33,527 bases of DNA from Zymomonas sp. (GCA_027489105.1 JAIYAJ010000120.1:1-33527); one strand, 5' to 3'; shown: positions 7,230 through 15,839, counted from the first letter of the stretch. Numbers and translations: made by a program. The notes: a model not told the origin generated them from the sequence alone.

Positions 7230-8144
7230 ATGTACGAGAACCGCCGAAGACTGCTTCCCCCGACCGGTGCGCTGGCGGCCTTCGTTGCGGCGGCACGGCA
7301 TGAGAGCTTTTCGCGCGCGGGGGCGGAGGTCGGGCTGACGCAGAGCGCGGTCAGCCGGCAAATTGCGCAGCTCGAGGACTGGCTGCAGCTGGCGCTGTTC
7401 CGCCGCAAGGGACGCCGGGTCGAGCTGACCCCGGAAGGGCGGGCTTATGCCGAAAGCGTCGGTCCCGCGCTCGATCGCATCCGCAGCGCCACCGAGGCGG
7501 CGCTCAACCGCCGCTCGGATCGCGAAGTGGCGATCGCGACGCTGCCGAGCTTCGGGATGCGCTGGCTCGCCCCCCGTCTGGCGGGCCTCACCGCGCGGCA
7601 CCCCGACATCATCGTCAACTTCGCGGCGCGCTCCTTCCCCTTCAGCTTCTCCGACGAGCCGTTCGACGCCGCAATCCACTTCGGCCTGCCCGACTGGCCG
7701 GGCGCCCGCCACGACCTGCTGTTCCGCGAGGAAGCGATCCTCGTCTGTGCGCCGGCCCAGCTCGCCAGAAGCCCGATCGAGCGGCCCGAGGACGTGCTGC
7801 GCTGGCCGCTGCTGATCCAGTCGTCGCGCGCTTCCGCCTGGATGCGCTGGCTGCGCGCGGCGGGCGTGGCGGCGGTGCCGCCGGCGCCGAGCGGTTCGTT
7901 CGAGCAGTTCCTGATGCTCGCGCAGGCGGCAGCCGCGGGGGCGGGGGCGGCGCTGATCCCGCGCTTCCTGATCGAACCCGAGCTGGCCTCGGGCGTGCTG
8001 GTGTCGCCACTCGCCATCCCGCTGGCGGGGGAGGAGGCCTATTATCTGGTGACCCCGGCCGAGGTGCCCGAAAGCCGCGCGCTGCGGCATGTGCGCCAGT
8101 GGATATTGGAGGAGGCCGCAGCCTCCTCGAATGCTCCCTCCTGA
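7230..8144 (+). CDS. LysR-family transcriptional regulator (GcvA-like), divergent from hglS-ast operon
   Basis: A 304-residue LysR protein. The N-terminal winged helix-turn-helix spans about 13-70 (ALAAFVAAARHESFSRAGAE then GLTQSAVSRQIAQLEDWL), followed by a linker helix and an effector domain from about 90 (REVAIATLPSFGMRWLAPRL), which resembles the GcvA/AmpR-like subgroup. AGGG at 7220-7223 is a fair ribosome-binding site six bases before ATG 7230. It is divergent from the hglS/ast operon over 84 bases, with a perfect palindrome between, so it very probably controls that operon and itself. The inducer is unknown; a basic amino acid or 2-oxoadipate would fit. Near its 3' end (8109-8128) GAGGAGGC and GCCTCCTC form a hairpin. 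Its stop is four bases from the convergent stop of the next gene. Confidence 0.9.
   Translation: MYENRRRLLPPTGALAAFVAAARHESFSRAGAEVGLTQSAVSRQIAQLEDWLQLALFRRKGRRVELTPEGRAYAESVGPALDRIRSATEAALNRRSDREVAIATLPSFGMRWLAPRLAGLTARHPDIIVNFAARSFPFSFSDEPFDAAIHFGLPDWPGARHDLLFREEAILVCAPAQLARSPIERPEDVLRWPLLIQSSRASAWMRWLRAAGVAAVPPAPSGSFEQFLMLAQAAAAGAGAALIPRFLIEPELASGVLVSPLAIPLAGEEAYYLVTPAEVPESRALRHVRQWILEEAAASSNAPS
8109..8128. terminator. Possible bidirectional hairpin at the lysR / flavoprotein convergent junction
   Basis: GAGGAGGC (8109-8116) pairs perfectly with GCCTCCTC (8121-8128) around a four-base loop. It lies inside the last codons of the LysR gene, just before two convergent stop codons separated by four bases. 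There is no T-run on either side, so it may only slow or block convergent transcription rather than act as a classic intrinsic terminator. Confidence 0.3.
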
Positions 8145-8148
8145 CCGA

Positions 8149-9759
8149 TCAGGCGCGGCCGCGAAGCTTTCCGTAGAGGCCCGCGTCGGACAGGATCACC
8201 TGCGCCGCATTGTGGCCGGGGGCACCGGTCACGCCGCCGCCCGGATGGGTGCCGGCGCCGCACATGTAGAGCCCCTTGATCGGCCCGCGATAGCCGCCAT
8301 GGCCCAGCACCGGCCGGGCCGCCCAGAGCTGGTCGAGCGACATATTGCCATGCATGATGTCGCCGCCGACCAGCCCGAACTTGCGTTCGAGGTCGAGCGG
8401 CGAATGGATCTGCCGGGCGAGGACCGACGCCTTGAAGCCGGGGGCATAGGCCTCGACCGTGTCGATGATCAGGTCCGCCGCGGTCTCGCGCTCGTCGTCC
8501 CAGCTGCGCCCGTCGGGCAGGACAGGGGCGAATTGCTGGCAGAACAGGCTGGCGACATGCTGTCCGGGAGGAGCGAGGCTGTCGTCGACGATCGAGGGGA
8601 TCAGCATCTCGACGATCGGCTGCTTCGACATGCCGTGCAGCTTCGCGTCGAGGAAGGCGCGGTCCATATAGTCGAGCGTCGGCGCGATGATGATGCCCGA
8701 TTCCAGATGCTGGCCCGGTCCCGGCAGGCAGGTGAAGTTCGGCAGTTCGGACAAAGCGACGTTCATCCGGAAGGTGCCCGACCCCGCCTTGAACGAGCGG
8801 ATGCGGCGCAGGAAGTCGTCGGGCAGGTCGGACGGGTCCATCAGCCGCTCGTAAAGCAGCTTCGGCCCGACATTGCCGATCACGCGGCGGCCGTAGATTT
8901 CCTCGCCGCTGTCGAGCCGCACGCCGACCGCGCGGCCGCCGTCGACCAGCACCTGCGACACCGGCGCCTCCAGGCTGATCTCGACGCCAAGATCGCGGCA
9001 CACCTTCGCCATGATCGAGGTGATCTTGCCCATGCCGCCGACGCTGTGGCCCCAGGCCCCCTTCTTGCCGTTCACCTCGCCGAAGACATGGTGGAGCAGC
9101 ACATAGGCCGAACCCGGCGTGTCGGGGCTGGCATAGTTGCCGACGACCGCGTCGAAGCCGAAAGCGGCCTTGACCGCTTCGCTCTCGAACCAGCCGTCGA
9201 GGACGGTGCGCGCGCTTTTGGTGAACAGGTCGAGGACGTCGCGCTGGCGTTCGAGCGGCAGCCGCGCGAGCGGAAGGCCCTGGCGTGCGCCCGCCATCAG
9301 CGTGTCGATGCCGTCGCCGACATTGGGCGGGGCGTGCATGGCGAGGTCGCGCAGCACGTCGGCGACGCCTTCGAGCGCGTCATAATAGGCCGGCAGCACC
9401 TCGGCATCATGCGCGCTGAACTTGCGGAATTCGGCCTGGGTGCGCTCCAGCCCGCCGCCGAGCAGCAGATAGCCGCCGTCGGGCTGGGGCAGGAAGTTGG
9501 AGACGGGCCGCTCGATCACGCGATAGCCATGATCGGCGAGGCGCATGTCGGTGATGACCTTGGGGTTGAGCAGGCTGACCGTGTAGCTCGCCACCGAATT
9601 GCGGAAGCCCGGATGGAATTCCTCGGTCACCGCAGCGCCGCCGACGACGTCGCGCCGCTCGAGCACGCGCACCTTGTGCCCCGCGCGGGCGAGGTAGAAG
9701 GCACAGACGAGGCCGTTATGGCCGCCGCCGATGATCACGGCATCATAATGGGTCGACAT
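8149..9759 (-). CDS. Phytoene-desaturase-family FAD-dependent oxidoreductase (PYROXD2-like)
   Basis: A 536-residue flavoprotein. The N-terminal dinucleotide-binding fold is clear (VIIGGGHNGLVCAFYLARAG at 9-28, then the ribose-binding Glu34 and VVGGAA). The C-terminal FAD signature GAGTHPGGGVTGAPGHNAAQ is that of the phytoene desaturase / CrtI-like amine-oxidase family. Proteins of this type outside carotenoid clusters (human PYROXD2 and bacterial relatives) have largely unknown substrates. I chose ATG 9759, preceded by AGGGGGAAAGCG; the open frame upstream is shadow of the oxygenase gene. The gene starts 29 bases after the Rieske oxygenase stop, so the two form an operon and probably act on related compounds. 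No carotenoid-synthesis gene is nearby, so a carotenoid role is not supported. Confidence 0.82.
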   Translation of the reverse strand: MSTHYDAVIIGGGHNGLVCAFYLARAGHKVRVLERRDVVGGAAVTEEFHPGFRNSVASYTVSLLNPKVITDMRLADHGYRVIERPVSNFLPQPDGGYLLLGGGLERTQAEFRKFSAHDAEVLPAYYDALEGVADVLRDLAMHAPPNVGDGIDTLMAGARQGLPLARLPLERQRDVLDLFTKSARTVLDGWFESEAVKAAFGFDAVVGNYASPDTPGSAYVLLHHVFGEVNGKKGAWGHSVGGMGKITSIMAKVCRDLGVEISLEAPVSQVLVDGGRAVGVRLDSGEEIYGRRVIGNVGPKLLYERLMDPSDLPDDFLRRIRSFKAGSGTFRMNVALSELPNFTCLPGPGQHLESGIIIAPTLDYMDRAFLDAKLHGMSKQPIVEMLIPSIVDDSLAPPGQHVASLFCQQFAPVLPDGRSWDDERETAADLIIDTVEAYAPGFKASVLARQIHSPLDLERKFGLVGGDIMHGNMSLDQLWAARPVLGHGGYRGPIKGLYMCGAGTHPGGGVTGAPGHNAAQVILSDAGLYGKLRGRA

Positions 9760-9788
9760 CGCTTTCCCCCTATTCCTCGATCTGATTT

Positions 9789-10970
9789 CTAACCCTGCGC
9801 GCGCGGGCGCCGGCTCCAGCCCGGTGCGGGCGCATGGTGCAGGCGGGCTTCGGGGATCAGGCCCCGCATCTTCCGGCAGAAATTGCGCAGCGCCACCTCG
9901 GTCTCCGACAGCGGACCGACGGTGAAGCTCCTCGATGCCATCCCGTCCTGCACCCGCTGGATCAGCCATGTATCCTCGGCGTTCACCTGACGGTTGATGC
10001 GCCAGTTGAGATAGCGGGCGGCTTTCATTGCGCGCCGGTCGTCGGGCACGGCATAGGCGATCTCGCGGATCAGCGTCTCGGTCGGGGAGACCGGCAGCCA
10101 CTGCATGAAGTCGACCTGGTCCGGGTAGATGTCGAAGGCGAAGTTCGGCCACAGCTTGAAATAGGTCCACAGCCGCTTGCGGTCCTCGGGCAGGTGCGCG
10201 ACGTCGGGCAGGATCGCCTGATAGGCGCGCTCCGACGGGTTGTTCGACAGGCGGTCGCGGATCGGCGCGGCCATCTTGTCGACATGCTCCATCGCCTCGA
10301 CCGTATAGCCATTGCCCATCAGCCGGGTGAGCCCCGGATGGGCGACGACGATGTGCAGCCCGTCCGAATAATTGTCGCCGACATTCTTCCAGTTCACGGT
10401 CCGCGGGCGCAGCGTGACCCGGCCGAAGGCGCGCATGTCGGCGAAGCGATAGGGCTCCACCTCGGCCGCATAAGGCTGCATCATCTCGGCGACCGACGGG
10501 CCGCCATCATCCTCCAGCCGGACGAAGATGAAGCTCTGCCAGATCTCGACCTGCACCGGCGCCAGGCCGTGCGCCGCGCGGTCCATGCCGCCATAGCTCT
10601 GCGACAGCGGCAGGCCGGTCAGCGCGCCTTTGAGGTCGTAGCTCCAAGCATGATAGGGGCAGGTCAGCCGGCTCGCGCAGCCCGAGGGGCCGTCGACCAG
10701 CCGCGCGCCGCGGTGGCGGCACACATTGGTGAAGGCGCGCACGACCCGGTCGTCGCCCCGCACGACGATGACGCTTTCCCCGATATAGTCGAGCGTATGA
10801 TAGTCACCGACCTGCGGGATGTCGCTTTCGTGACAGACGATCTGCCAGGACGGGCGGAAGACGCGCTCCACCTCCGCCTGGAAGAAGTCCGGGTCGGAAT
10901 AGGTCCAGGCCGGCAGGCTCCAGCCCGCATCGGGATCGTTTTGGACATCGGAACGAGGCTGCGTGGCCAT
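9789..10970 (-). CDS. Rieske non-heme iron oxygenase, alpha subunit
   Basis: A 393-residue Rieske-type oxygenase. The Rieske [2Fe-2S] ligands are Cys84 and His86 (CRHRGARL) and Cys104 and His107 (CPYHAW). The catalytic domain shows WKNVGDNYSDGLHIVVAH, with bridging Asp203 and iron ligands His206 and His211; Asp333 (AEDTW) is the likely third ligand. These enzymes hydroxylate aromatic rings or demethylate and cleave quaternary amines, using electrons from a separate reductase, which is not in the window. ATG 10970 follows AGGAG; a longer start at 11021 lacks this. It forms an operon with the downstream flavoprotein. The overall look recalls the COG4638 group that includes betaine- and carnitine-type oxygenases as well as ring hydroxylases, and I cannot assign a substrate. 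Confidence 0.88.
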   Translation of the reverse strand: MATQPRSDVQNDPDAGWSLPAWTYSDPDFFQAEVERVFRPSWQIVCHESDIPQVGDYHTLDYIGESVIVVRGDDRVVRAFTNVCRHRGARLVDGPSGCASRLTCPYHAWSYDLKGALTGLPLSQSYGGMDRAAHGLAPVQVEIWQSFIFVRLEDDGGPSVAEMMQPYAAEVEPYRFADMRAFGRVTLRPRTVNWKNVGDNYSDGLHIVVAHPGLTRLMGNGYTVEAMEHVDKMAAPIRDRLSNNPSERAYQAILPDVAHLPEDRKRLWTYFKLWPNFAFDIYPDQVDFMQWLPVSPTETLIREIAYAVPDDRRAMKAARYLNWRINRQVNAEDTWLIQRVQDGMASRSFTVGPLSETEVALRNFCRKMRGLIPEARLHHAPAPGWSRRPRAQG

Positions 10971-10984
10971 GGCAACTCCTGCTT

Positions 10985-11048
10985 GTTTGACATCTGTATA
11001 ATAAGCGCGCGGGAGTCGCAAGATGGCCTCGTTTGACGACTGTCAAAC
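10985..11048. promoter_or_regulatory. Repeated GTTTGACA half-sites in the divergent Rieske / amidohydrolase promoter region
   Basis: GTTTGACA occurs at 10985-10992 and, inverted, at 11041-11048. A further GTTTGAC at 11031-11037 pairs with GTCAAAC at 11042-11048 as a perfect 7-base inverted repeat with a 4-base spacer. The elements lie in the 134-base gap between two divergent genes, as operators for a shared repressor or activator would. An AT-rich segment (TATAAT at 10998-11003, TATACA on the minus strand) may supply the -10 elements. No regulator gene is adjacent. Confidence 0.5.
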
Positions 11049-11104
11049 AGTGATGCAGGATCGCCGACGGCCCGCTCGATCGGGCCTTGTCGAAGGGGAC
11101 CAGC

Positions 11105-12403
11105 ATGGCGGGCAGGCGCGGCGTGACGAGGACGGTGATCGGTCTGGCGGCGCTGCTGTCGGTGGCGACGGCGGGGCAGGTCTGGGCCGAGACCAGCTAT
11201 GTCCGCGCCGGGCGGCTGATCGATACCGAAGCGGGCAGGGTGCTGAGCGATCGGCTGATCCGCATCGACGACGGCAAGGTGACCTCGGTCGCGCCTTATG
11301 CGCCACCGCCAGCCGGGGCGACGCTGGTCGACTGGTCGGCCTATACCGTGCTGCCCGGCCTGATCGACATGCACACCCATCTCGCCGACACCGAGCAGAG
11401 CGCCAATGTGGCCGAGCCGCTACTCCATTCGGAGGCGGACATCGCGCTGCTCGGCGCCCGCCATGCACGCGACACGCTGATGGCGGGCTTCACCTCGGTG
11501 CGCGACGTCGGCACCTTCCGCGCCTTCACCGACGTGGCGCTGCGCAACGCGATCGAGGCCGGATCGGTCGAGGGGCCGCGCATGGCGGTCGCCGGGGCCT
11601 ATATCACCGTGCCGGGCGGGGGCGGCGAAGTGACCGGCACCGCGCCCGACGTGGGGGTGCCGCCGTCGATGCGGATGGGCGTCGCCAGCGGTGCGGAGGA
11701 GGTGAAGGCGAAGACGCGGATGCTGTTCCAGCGCGGCGCCGACTTCATCAAGCTGATCGCGACCGGCGCGGTGCTCGCCGCCGGGACCGAGCCGGGCGCC
11801 CCGGAGATGAGCGAGGAGGAGATCCGCGCCGCTGTCGACGAGGCCGCGCGCAACCGCAGCTATGTCACCGCCCATGCCCACGGTGCCGAGGGGATCAAGA
11901 TCGCCCTGCGCGCCGGGGTGCGCTCGATCGAACATGCGTCCTTGATCGACGACGAAGGCATTGCGCTCGCCAAACAGAAGGGCGCCTGGCTCGTCATGGA
12001 CATCTACAATGGCGACTATATCTCGGAAGTCGGCCGCCGCGACGGCTGGCCTGCCGACATCCTCCGCAAGAATGACGATACGACCGAGGCGCAACGCCAG
12101 GGCTTCGCCAAGGCGGTGAAGGCCGGGGTGAAGATCGCCTTCGGCACCGACGCGGGCGTCTATCCCCACGGCCTCAACGCCCGCCAGTTCCGCTACATGG
12201 TCCGCTACGGGATGACGCCGATGCAGGCGATCCAGTCCGCCACGACCAGCGCCGCCGCCCTGATGGGCAAATCCGCCACGGTCGGCGAGATTGCGCCGGG
12301 CCATTATGCCGACCTGATCGCGGTTGCCGCCGACCCGCTCGCGGATATCGGAGCGCTGGAGCGGGTCGACCATGTGATGAAGGGGGGGAGGGTGGTGCGG
12401 TAG
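11105..12403 (+). CDS. Secreted metal-dependent amidohydrolase (prolidase/imidazolonepropionase-like)
   Basis: A 432-residue amidohydrolase with an N-terminal signal peptide (hydrophobic 10-24, likely cleavage after VWA at 28), so probably periplasmic. Metal-site motifs are in order: His90 and His92 (DMHTHL), the likely carboxylated Lys in FIKLIATG, HAHG, SIEHAS and GTDAG. The family includes Xaa-Pro and Xaa-Arg/Lys dipeptidases that are common in sphingomonads and caulobacters. ATG 11105 follows AAGGGG; a TTG at 11087 would add six residues and is less likely. It is divergent from the Rieske operon and shares its putative operator region. A hairpin at 12419-12448 follows its stop. The exact substrate (dipeptide, cyclic amide or lactone) is unknown. 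Confidence 0.85.
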   Translation: MAGRRGVTRTVIGLAALLSVATAGQVWAETSYVRAGRLIDTEAGRVLSDRLIRIDDGKVTSVAPYAPPPAGATLVDWSAYTVLPGLIDMHTHLADTEQSANVAEPLLHSEADIALLGARHARDTLMAGFTSVRDVGTFRAFTDVALRNAIEAGSVEGPRMAVAGAYITVPGGGGEVTGTAPDVGVPPSMRMGVASGAEEVKAKTRMLFQRGADFIKLIATGAVLAAGTEPGAPEMSEEEIRAAVDEAARNRSYVTAHAHGAEGIKIALRAGVRSIEHASLIDDEGIALAKQKGAWLVMDIYNGDYISEVGRRDGWPADILRKNDDTTEAQRQGFAKAVKAGVKIAFGTDAGVYPHGLNARQFRYMVRYGMTPMQAIQSATTSAAALMGKSATVGEIAPGHYADLIAVAADPLADIGALERVDHVMKGGRVVR

Positions 12404-12418
12404 GGGGCTGGAGTATTT

Positions 12419-12448
12419 TGGCGTTCCCGGCTAGCCGGTCGAACGCCA
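12419..12448 (+). terminator. Hairpin downstream of the amidohydrolase gene
   Basis: TGGCGTTC (12419-12426) pairs with GAACGCCA (12441-12448), and the loop itself holds the palindrome CCGGCTAGCCGG. It begins 15 bases after the amidohydrolase stop. No T-run follows, so terminator function is inferred from position and stem strength only. Confidence 0.45.
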
Positions 12449-12572
12449 GAGTGGATCGAAAGCGCATATCGGTTCGTGACACTCTGAATGGCGACGATTG
12501 GGCCGGTTCGAGAAGACGACTGTCGAAACAACCATGCCCACGCACGGCGCCACATGAGATGAGAGGTTATCG

Positions 12573-13121
12573 ATGATTATGCCATGGCTCAGACATGCGT
12601 TGGTTGTTGCTATGGCTGGAACTCTCAGCGCCTGCGCGACGCTGTCCTCGATGCCGGTCGGGAACCGGGCTGTGCCGCAGCCGGCCAAGGCTGTCGAAAT
12701 CGATCGCTATCTCGGCCGCTGGTACGAGCTCTTTCGCTATGACGCGCCATTCCAGAAGGACTGCGAGGCAGTCTCGGCCGACTATTCGCGCAACAGCGAC
12801 GGATCGATCCGGGTGGTAAACAGTTGCCGTGTGGGCAAGATCGACGGGCCGCTCAAGACCGCTACGGGCAGAGCGAAGATCGTCGACCCTGCAACGGGTA
12901 CCAAGCTCAAAGTATCGTTCTTCGGCCCGTTTTATGGCGACTACTGGGTGCTCGACCATGACGACGATTATCAGTGGTCGATCGTGGGCGAACCTTCGGG
13001 GCGCTACCTGTGGGTTCTGTCGCGCGAGGCCGATCCCTCCGAAAGCCGCAAGGCCATGCTCCGGCGGCGGGTGGAGGAACTCGGCTATGACGGGTCGCTG
13101 GTGCGTGTCACCAGGCATTAG
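12573..13121 (+). CDS. blc: Lipocalin (Blc-like) outer-membrane lipoprotein
   Basis: A 182-residue bacterial lipocalin. The lipoprotein signal ends in LSAC, with lipidation Cys21. The lipocalin GxW motif is YLGRWYELFRYD with Trp50. Further conserved strands are CEAVSADYS, SCRVGKIDG and FGPFYGDYWVL, and the end ...YLWVLSREADPS resembles E. coli Blc. The length is typical once the lipoprotein signal is counted. These proteins bind lysophospholipids or fatty acids at the outer membrane and are often stress-induced. The start may be ATG 12573 or ATG 12579; AGAGG lies upstream. Its 5' gap of 169 bases and the hairpin at 12419-12448 suggest its own promoter. The gene stands alone. Confidence 0.88.
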   Translation: MIMPWLRHALVVAMAGTLSACATLSSMPVGNRAVPQPAKAVEIDRYLGRWYELFRYDAPFQKDCEAVSADYSRNSDGSIRVVNSCRVGKIDGPLKTATGRAKIVDPATGTKLKVSFFGPFYGDYWVLDHDDDYQWSIVGEPSGRYLWVLSREADPSESRKAMLRRRVEELGYDGSLVRVTRH

Positions 13122-13358
13122 GCCAGGGAGCTGGACGGTGTGGGCCAGCCGGGCCGCGTCGAACAGCTTCTTGGCTTAACCCGCATCGCGCACGATCTGG
13201 CTGGCCCAGGCTTTGTCCTGCGGCATTGTCCTGCAAGCGCTTTTAGCTGGCTTTGACGAGCGGTGGCTGTTCGGTCCTGAGCCCGCTTAGCGAATAGGTG
13301 GCCGTAGGCGCCAAAAATCGAAAGCGCGTGCACCGCCGATGCTCCTAACAGCACCCCC
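13122..13358. other. 237-base gap between lipocalin and DUF4132 genes, no convincing gene
   Basis: Convergent intergenic region. Short open stretches on the minus strand (for example KAWASQIVRDAG followed by a stop, then KKLFDAARLAHTVQLPG) look somewhat protein-like and could be remnants of a decayed gene, but I cannot name a family. No strong terminator was seen. Confidence 0.4.
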
Positions 13359-15839
13359 TCACAACTGCGCCAAAATCGTCCGATCCGTAATCTGGCTCTC
13401 GTCCACCAGCAGGAAGGCCTTGCTGAGGATGATCGACACGAGGCTGTCGCCGGTGAAGGGGAGCTTGATCGTCTCGTTGTGCTTCCCCGGATGGCCCGGA
13501 ACGATGCAGAGATAGCGTTTGCTCGGCAGCATCTGGATGTTGCCCGATCCGAAGTGGATCGCATAGCTGTGCCGCTGTCCCTGCACGACCAGGGACTTGT
13601 CGGTCACCTCCAGCCGGTCGGCGATCGCCAGTTTCGGGACGATGGCGGCGATCAGCGTCCGTCGGGTTTCCGCGCTCTGGCCGAGATCGCCGAAGGCCCA
13701 GGTGCGCCAATAGTCGCCGAACCGGCCATCCGGTCCGCCGTCGGTCCAGGCCGGATCATTGGCGACGCTGGTGACGGAGACGAACAGGTCGACATCGCGC
13801 AGCATCTCCGAAAAGACGATCGGCGGCACCGATTCCAGCGGCATCGTCCGGCGGTCGCGGTCGAGGAAGCGGACCTGGTCGGTCGTGAGATGCAGCGGTA
13901 TATCGGCTGCGCTGTGGCGGCCGTCGTCCACGGGGACGACATCATATTCGATCGCCATTTGGTGATGCGGAAGCAGCCGGGTCGGGATGCTGCAACTGTC
14001 CCAGGCGCCGAGGAAGTCGAACGTCCAGCCGCGCGCCTGGCACAGCGCACGAAACTGGTGCTGACGCACGATGTGGGCGGCGAAGCGGTTCGAATAGGTG
14101 CCGGTGCGGCGCTCGGCGTCGGTCAGGACATAGAGTTCGCGGTGCGCCTGCTTGATCGGCTGCGTCAGATCGAGCGCGACGATGCGATCGCGCCAGGCCA
14201 GCACCGTTTCGGGATCGCTGTCGAGCGGATGCCACAGCCGCACCATGCCGGCTGCGGGGACCGGAGCGCTGCCGGCGAGCGTCAGCAGGCGATCGCCCTG
14301 GGCGATGGCGTCCAGCGGGCCATCCGGCCCTTCGAAACGCCAGATCAGCGCCTGCGCGACCTGGCGCCGCAGCGGGTGATCGAGAAAGGTCCGCCGCCAT
14401 CCCGAGGCATCCCAGTGCCGATCCTCCAGCCAGGATTGTTCGAGCCGCAACGCCTGGGCGGCGCGGGCCGCTTCGATGTCCTTCGCCGCCTGCCGGATCG
14501 ATGCCAGCTCTGCCTTATGGTCGCGCTGGACGGCAGCGGGCACTGTTTTCAGGGAGCGCTTGTCCTCGGTCTGCCAGCGGATCTGGACGTCTGCTGCGTC
14601 GACGACGATGTTCGCCGTGAACTCGCCCAGCCTGTGGGTCGACATTCCGTCGCGCGCCAGCCCGAACGTCGGCAGCGCACCGTCTTCGAGATCGGCCAGG
14701 TTGCTACCGAGCCGTCCGGCCATGGTCGTGAGGAGTTCGTCGAGCAGCTTCCGGGTAGACGGGAGCTTGAGCCGGGTCCGCAGGCGGAACAGTTCGGCCG
14801 CCCCCGCTTCGCCGTCGCCGCTTTCCGACAACGTCCAGAGCGCGGCATTGCCGAGTTTCACTGAGCGCGCGCCGATACCGGAGACCTTGCGAAAGCATTT
14901 CTCCGCGAAGCGCCCGACCGCTCCGACAAGCCCGGGCTGTGCCCAGGCCGAGGCGAGCCAGACAAGTCCCCTGAGAATGTCGAGGCTGGGATCAGGCTTG
15001 GCCGGGTCGGGCGCCGTCTTCTCCATCCAGGCGATCAGCCGCGCGGTAACGATGGCTTCACCGATGGCGTCGACCAGTCTCTGTCCCTCCTTCACCCACT
15101 TCGCGGCGGGCCTGCTTTTGTCGCCCGCGCCGGCGGCATAAGCGAGTAGCGCCTGCCATGCGTCGCGATCGGCCGCGTCGAATGACGCGAGCCATGGCGC
15201 GAGCGATTTCGCGAACGGACCTGATGGGAGGGTGCGCCGATCGGCCAGTTCGGGCTCAAGCAGCGCCTTCACGCGCGCGAGCAGGGCTCTGTCGAACTTG
15301 TCGCTGGGCTGATCGGCGAGGAGGGGCGTCAGCCGCCGCCGGAGCTTTTCGAGCGCGCTGCGCAGAGCGCCCTCGGGGGCTTGTCCGTCCAGCAACCGCT
15401 CTGCCGCGCCGATCACGGAGAGCCCGGCCATGCCATATTGAAGATGGGGTTGTTGGGCCCAGGCCCTGATCGGACCGGCGAGCTGATCGCCGGTGAAGGG
15501 CAGCTTCTTCCGGAACAGCTGAGACGCGATCGCTTTGCGCGTTTCCTCGATCTTGATGCCAAAGAGGCCGCCATGGCGTTTGTGGATGACGGCGTTCAGC
15601 GCGACGGCGACCTGCATGGCCTCGGGGCCACTTTTCAGCCGCTCCCAAGGCTCGATGCCGCCGAGCTTGACCCCCCTGACTCCGTCCCTGATCACCTCAT
15701 CGCAGATCGCGGTGATCACGCGGCGCACTTCGGGCGCTGACGGGGAGAGCGGCCCCGACGCGCGGTCCGCGACGGAAGTGTCCGGTGCTCGGCCGCGCGT
15801 CTTGAACAGCCCAGCAATGCGGCCGATCAGTCCGGTCAT
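13359..15839 (-). CDS. DUF4132 (MolR/YehI-like) large protein with C-terminal DUF7737-like domain
   Basis: An 826-residue, apparently cytoplasmic protein with no signal peptide or membrane segment. The long N-terminal half is mostly helical. Around 470-500 comes the DUF4132 core (SGWRRTFLDHPLRRQVAQAL then IWRF), followed by WHPLDSDPETVLAWRDR, as in E. coli MolR and YehI. From about 685 the end (VSVTSVANDPAWTDGG, then YWRTWAFGDLGQSAETRR, then LPFTGDSLVSIILSKAFLL) matches the DUF7737-type tail. The molecular function of the family is unknown; some members sit in MoxR-ATPase/vWA gene clusters. The start overlaps the stop of the small Gly-Gly-tailed gene upstream (ATGA, 15836-15839), so the two are translationally coupled. 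No MoxR or vWA gene is present here. Family call is good; function is open. Confidence 0.8.
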   Translation of the reverse strand: MTGLIGRIAGLFKTRGRAPDTSVADRASGPLSPSAPEVRRVITAICDEVIRDGVRGVKLGGIEPWERLKSGPEAMQVAVALNAVIHKRHGGLFGIKIEETRKAIASQLFRKKLPFTGDQLAGPIRAWAQQPHLQYGMAGLSVIGAAERLLDGQAPEGALRSALEKLRRRLTPLLADQPSDKFDRALLARVKALLEPELADRRTLPSGPFAKSLAPWLASFDAADRDAWQALLAYAAGAGDKSRPAAKWVKEGQRLVDAIGEAIVTARLIAWMEKTAPDPAKPDPSLDILRGLVWLASAWAQPGLVGAVGRFAEKCFRKVSGIGARSVKLGNAALWTLSESGDGEAGAAELFRLRTRLKLPSTRKLLDELLTTMAGRLGSNLADLEDGALPTFGLARDGMSTHRLGEFTANIVVDAADVQIRWQTEDKRSLKTVPAAVQRDHKAELASIRQAAKDIEAARAAQALRLEQSWLEDRHWDASGWRRTFLDHPLRRQVAQALIWRFEGPDGPLDAIAQGDRLLTLAGSAPVPAAGMVRLWHPLDSDPETVLAWRDRIVALDLTQPIKQAHRELYVLTDAERRTGTYSNRFAAHIVRQHQFRALCQARGWTFDFLGAWDSCSIPTRLLPHHQMAIEYDVVPVDDGRHSAADIPLHLTTDQVRFLDRDRRTMPLESVPPIVFSEMLRDVDLFVSVTSVANDPAWTDGGPDGRFGDYWRTWAFGDLGQSAETRRTLIAAIVPKLAIADRLEVTDKSLVVQGQRHSYAIHFGSGNIQMLPSKRYLCIVPGHPGKHNETIKLPFTGDSLVSIILSKAFLLVDESQITDRTILAQL

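Noticed and set aside
8149..9759. Carotenoid-biosynthesis phytoene desaturase (CrtI)
   Set aside because: No crtB, crtY or other carotenoid gene is near and it is coupled to a Rieske oxygenase; only the broad family call is kept.
8089..9792. A 567-residue plus-strand frame opposite the flavoprotein gene
   Set aside because: Shadow frame; the minus-strand flavoprotein has clear FAD motifs.
10986..11003. TTGACA and TATAAT next to each other, looking like a sigma-70 promoter
   Set aside because: They are only about five bases apart, far short of the 16-18 base spacing; TTGACA is better read as part of the repeated GTTTGACA element.
13122..13358. A small gene or transposase remnant in the lipocalin / DUF4132 gap
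   Set aside because: Fragments such as KAWASQIVRDAG are too short, lack a start, and match no family I can name.
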